A stretch of DNA of 64,000 nucleotides from Sedimenticola sp. (lineage in GTDB: Bacteria; Pseudomonadota; Gammaproteobacteria; Chromatiales; Chromatiaceae). Position numbers and translations under genes: made by a program. The stretch lies in NCBI GenBank assembly GCA_027068915.1, contig JAMOLT010000020.1:1-64000 (forward strand), written 5' to 3'. The notes under the pieces are model-generated. The model made no database searches. It was not told the origin of the DNA and saw only the letters and a program-made list of their open reading frames with translations. This document shows, one piece after another, positions 61,694 through 64,000 of this stretch; the stretch's first letter is position 1, and each line of letters begins with the position of its first letter.

Positions 61694-62068
61694 ATGAGAA
61701 AGAAGACTACCAAAAAGATACTTCCCATGAAAGCACCAAAAAAACTGACTGCTATTGCCAAGAAGCAAACCAAAAGTGAAATCCTGACCGCAATTGCAGA
61801 AGATACAGGAATGACCAAAAAAGAAGTTGCCTCTGTATTCGCCTCCCTGGGCGACCTCATCACCAGACATATCAAAAAACGCGGTTCCGGTGAATTTGCC
61901 ATTCCCGATACCGGCGTGAAAATCCGTCGCGTGAAAAAACCCGCCCGCAAAGCGCGCATGGGCCGCAACCCTGCCACTGGCGAAGCCATGAAAATCGCAG
62001 CCAAGCCAGCCAGCACTACCGTAAAGGTAACTGCGCTCAAGGCACTCAAGGATACGGTGTCAAAGTAG
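61694..62068 (+). CDS. HU-family DNA-binding protein with lysine-rich N-terminus
   Basis: A 124-aa histone-like protein. An N-terminal basic tail (MRKKTTKKILPMKAPKKLTA) precedes an HU core: KSEILTAIAEDTGMTKKEVASVF and the DNA-binding arm RMGRNPATGEAMKIAA. The core ends with KVTALKALKDTV. The tail is longer than in normal HU. The ATG at 61694 is taken as start. A hairpin terminator follows. Confidence 0.88.
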   Translation: MRKKTTKKILPMKAPKKLTAIAKKQTKSEILTAIAEDTGMTKKEVASVFASLGDLITRHIKKRGSGEFAIPDTGVKIRRVKKPARKARMGRNPATGEAMKIAAKPASTTVKVTALKALKDTVSK

Positions 62069-62100
62069 CCAGCAACCCTCGTTACGCACTCACACAGCCG

Positions 62101-62139
62101 AAGGCCAGCGTTATTGTTACCAATAATGATGCTGGCCTT
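62101..62139 (+). terminator. Terminator after the HU-like gene
   Basis: AAGGCCAGC (62101-62109) pairs with GCTGGCCTT (62131-62139), with an inner TTATTG/CAATAA stem. A T-rich stretch follows. It could also serve the minus-strand protease gene. Confidence 0.65.
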
Positions 62140-62187
62140 TCTGTATTCTCTCCAGACACTGCATCGGCGACCATAGTTTTGACTTGA

Positions 62188-62721
62188 TCAGGGATTTCCT
62201 AACGCACCCTCACGCAAGGTCAATACGCCATCACGCTGTATCATTTCCAGATTTTTCAGGAAGCTCATACCCAGCAACACCTGATTGGCGGGCTTAAGCT
62301 CGGGAAGAATGGTGGCACGAACATTGTGCATTTCGATCACACCCAGGGTTACACGATCCAACACTGTCTGCCACACTGCCACAACGCCATTGGCAGTATG
62401 ACTGAAAGCACCGCCGCGCTTTTTCAGACCCAGCCTGTTTGCCAATGCCTCCGAGACGGCAACATCCGTTGCACCTGTATCCAGCAGGAATACCACGGGA
62501 TGCCCATTGATCATGCCACTAGCGACATAGTGGCCCTGGGCATTCCGCTCCAGCACAACCTCCCGCACACCCTGGGATGAAATGCTTCCCCCGGGAGTTG
62601 AGTTCGGGTTTTCACGTTTTTCCAGCACCTCTCCAAAGAAAAGTGTCAGCAACAGCAGCAACAGAATCCAGGCGGCAAAGATCATGCCTTTTCCCAACCC
62701 CTGCCCTGGGGGAGATGTCAC
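62188..62721 (-). CDS. Membrane-anchored retropepsin-like aspartic protease
   Basis: A 177-aa protein. One N-terminal transmembrane segment (MIFAAWILLLLLLTLFFG) is followed by a retropepsin domain with the catalytic FLLDTGATDVAVSE (Asp81) and VLLGMSFLKNLEM. It matches the clan AA bacterial protease group (TIGR02281). A dimer is expected. The substrate is unknown. Confidence 0.87.
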   Translation of the reverse strand: MTSPPGQGLGKGMIFAAWILLLLLLTLFFGEVLEKRENPNSTPGGSISSQGVREVVLERNAQGHYVASGMINGHPVVFLLDTGATDVAVSEALANRLGLKKRGGAFSHTANGVVAVWQTVLDRVTLGVIEMHNVRATILPELKPANQVLLGMSFLKNLEMIQRDGVLTLREGALGNP

Positions 62722-62750
62722 CTACTTCCCCTCCTGCATAAAAAAAGCAT

Positions 62751-63413
62751 TTACGAGCCAGATGAGACCTGGCGATACGGGCGGGCAACTGGCTGTTGAT
62801 TGTGCCCCCTTGGCATATACATGGTCTGGCGGAACTGGCGGCGATAGTGAATTACCGCACTTTGTCCATTGGCCATTACATCGTATACCTTCCATCCCTC
62901 ACTCGCCTTGTAAAAACGGAAGTCCAGACGGGTAGGATAGCCTTGCGGCCCAATGATTGCCGTAGTTACAACGCCGGTGCGGCCATCAGCATGCAAGCGC
63001 TGGGAGATAACATTTACACTTTGGTTGTTGTAGCTGACCAGTCTTTGCACCATAGTGGAAAGAAACTGTTGCTTGATACGCTCAGCCATGCGCGACCGCT
63101 GATTGGTGCTCATGTGACGGTACATGTTCCCTGCGGCAGATTTGGCCATGTAGGAAAAATCAAAATACGGTGCAATCTCGGTATCCAGGTACTGCCCCAG
63201 GGAGCGTGCATCCAGATCTGTACGGCGCAAATGCGCAAGCAAACGTCCCATACCGTCTTCAAGTAACGCTGCCGGGCTATCTTTGGTGATTTCCGGCATC
63301 ACAGGCCTGGGCATGGGTGGAACATATCCATAGGCATAGGCAGGCGCACCAGATTGCGCCTGCGCAATCCCCATACTCACCACCGCCAATACGGTAACAG
63401 CTGTTTTTTTCAT
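62751..63413 (-). CDS. mlaC: MlaC-like phospholipid-binding ABC transporter protein
   Basis: A 220-aa periplasmic protein with a signal peptide (TAVTVLAVVSMGIAQAQ). The MlaC/Ttg2D domain has IAPYFDFSYMAKSAAGN and VVTTAIIGPQGYPTRLDFRFYK, with the WKVYDVMANG strand. It shuttles phospholipid between outer and inner membranes. No other mla genes are in the window, so the symbol is by family only. Confidence 0.8.
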   Translation of the reverse strand: MKKTAVTVLAVVSMGIAQAQSGAPAYAYGYVPPMPRPVMPEITKDSPAALLEDGMGRLLAHLRRTDLDARSLGQYLDTEIAPYFDFSYMAKSAAGNMYRHMSTNQRSRMAERIKQQFLSTMVQRLVSYNNQSVNVISQRLHADGRTGVVTTAIIGPQGYPTRLDFRFYKASEGWKVYDVMANGQSAVIHYRRQFRQTMYMPRGHNQQPVARPYRQVSSGS

Positions 63414-63602
63414 TGACTCTTCCTCCTCTGCTTTGCTATCGATTGCCTTGGTAACTGATAATCTTGCGATAGATACCAGAAACTCTTTAGGGCTGTTTTA
63501 CTACGCCATCCAGTACCATGTAGTTGGCTTTTTCATACCCGGGCTCAGACATTCGCCCCCCCGCGAGCGCCGCCGGACGCATGCACTTGATGCCCCAAGA
63601 CA

Positions 63603-64000
63603 TCATTTACTGTCATCCAGCCCCAGTTCATCCCAAAGTTGATCAATTTTCGCCCGAACTGCCTTGTCCATGACAATGGGGCTGCCCCATTCACGGCTGG
63701 TTTCTCCCGGCCATTTATTGGTGGCATCGAAGCCGATTTTTGAGCCCAGGCCGGAAACCGGCGAAGCGAAATCCAGATAGTCGATGGGGGTATTCTCCAC
63801 CAGAGTCACATCCCGAACCGGATCCATGCGCGTAGTCATGGCCCAGATTACATCATTCCAGTCCCGTGCATTGATGTCATCGTCCGTGACAATCACAAAC
63901 TTGGTGTACATGAACTGCCGCAAAAAAGACCAGACCCCGAACATCACCCGCTTGGCGTGGCCAGGATACTGTTTCTTCATGCTCACCACCGCCATGCGAT
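63603..64000 (-). CDS. ubiD: UbiD-family decarboxylase, C-terminal part (runs off the window)
   Basis: Decarboxylates 4-hydroxy-3-polyprenylbenzoate in ubiquinone synthesis with a prenylated flavin cofactor. The visible 130 residues carry [46 protein letters not shown] and [15 protein letters not shown]. These are the UbiD C-terminal signatures. The 5' end lies beyond position 64000. Confidence 0.93.
   Translation of the reverse strand, partial: RMAVVSMKKQYPGHAKRVMFGVWSFLRQFMYTKFVIVTDDDINARDWNDVIWAMTTRMDPVRDVTLVENTPIDYLDFASPVSGLGSKIGFDATNKWPGETSREWGSPIVMDKAVRAKIDQLWDELGLDDSK

Noticed and set aside
63433-63642. A 69-codon + strand frame between mlaC and ubiD
   Set aside because: It overlaps the ubiD 3' end, has a low-complexity serine tail and no ribosome-binding site.

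Overview
The window looks like chromosome of a sulfur-oxidizing gammaproteobacterium, roughly Chromatiales or Sedimenticola-like. The main reason is a complete reverse-type dsr (dissimilatory sulfite reductase) locus with dsrEFH and dsrL, which marks sulfur oxidizers rather than sulfate reducers. Supporting evidence is a separate rhd-tusA-dsrE2 sulfur-carrier cluster and the rpsU-yqeY-dnaG-rpoD arrangement. The genus cannot be fixed from this sequence. I see no rRNA, complete insertion sequence, prophage or CRISPR array.

Layout. 1-9.5 kb is housekeeping: a MidA-like methyltransferase, pteridine reductase, folK/folB, plsY, tsaD, rpsU-yqeY-dnaG-rpoD and tRNA-Ile2. 9.7-20 kb holds a NorE/NorF-like pair, a lysine-rich DUF2934 protein, hemN, prmB, an orphan histidine kinase, an AI-2E-type transporter, a LysR regulator and a FadL-type porin. 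20-25 kb is sulfur trafficking and siroheme: dsrE2, tusA, rhd, cysG, a DUF3422 protein and a second rhodanese. 25-40 kb has a NarX/NarL-like two-component pair, cca, an Atm1-like ABC exporter, an S24-like protein with an RND efflux system and an embedded PilJ-type periplasmic protein, a CbiX-like chelatase, pepN, a glutaredoxin and hslR.

40.5-53.5 kb is the minus-strand dsr operon dsrABEFHCMKLJOPNR. It has a putative leader ORF with a hairpin in front of dsrA and several hairpins between genes, including a terminator-like one between dsrP and dsrN. dsrS is absent at the 3' end. DsrAB oxidizes sulfur carried as DsrC trisulfide or persulfide. DsrEFH, TusA, Rhd and DsrE2 deliver the sulfur. DsrMKJOP and DsrL handle the electrons. 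DsrN, CysG and probably CbiX serve the siroheme-amide cofactor.

53.7-55.8 kb is a divergent four-gene operon and the most novel part of the window: a 66-aa protein, a 234-aa helical protein, a 231-aa protein that resembles the Cas6/Cmx6 CRISPR-RNA endonuclease family (including a canonical glycine-rich loop), and a DsrC paralog with no cysteine at all (RspA type). No CRISPR array or other cas gene accompanies the Cas6-like gene, which suggests an RNA-processing or RNA-binding protein recruited to sulfur metabolism.

55.8-64 kb is envelope and housekeeping: YdbL- and YdbH-like proteins, two small unknowns, BepA, an HU-like protein, a retropepsin-like protease, MlaC and a partial ubiD. Several intergenic regions carry dispersed inverted repeats and a recurrent motif, GTTGCCGGGTTAATAA.
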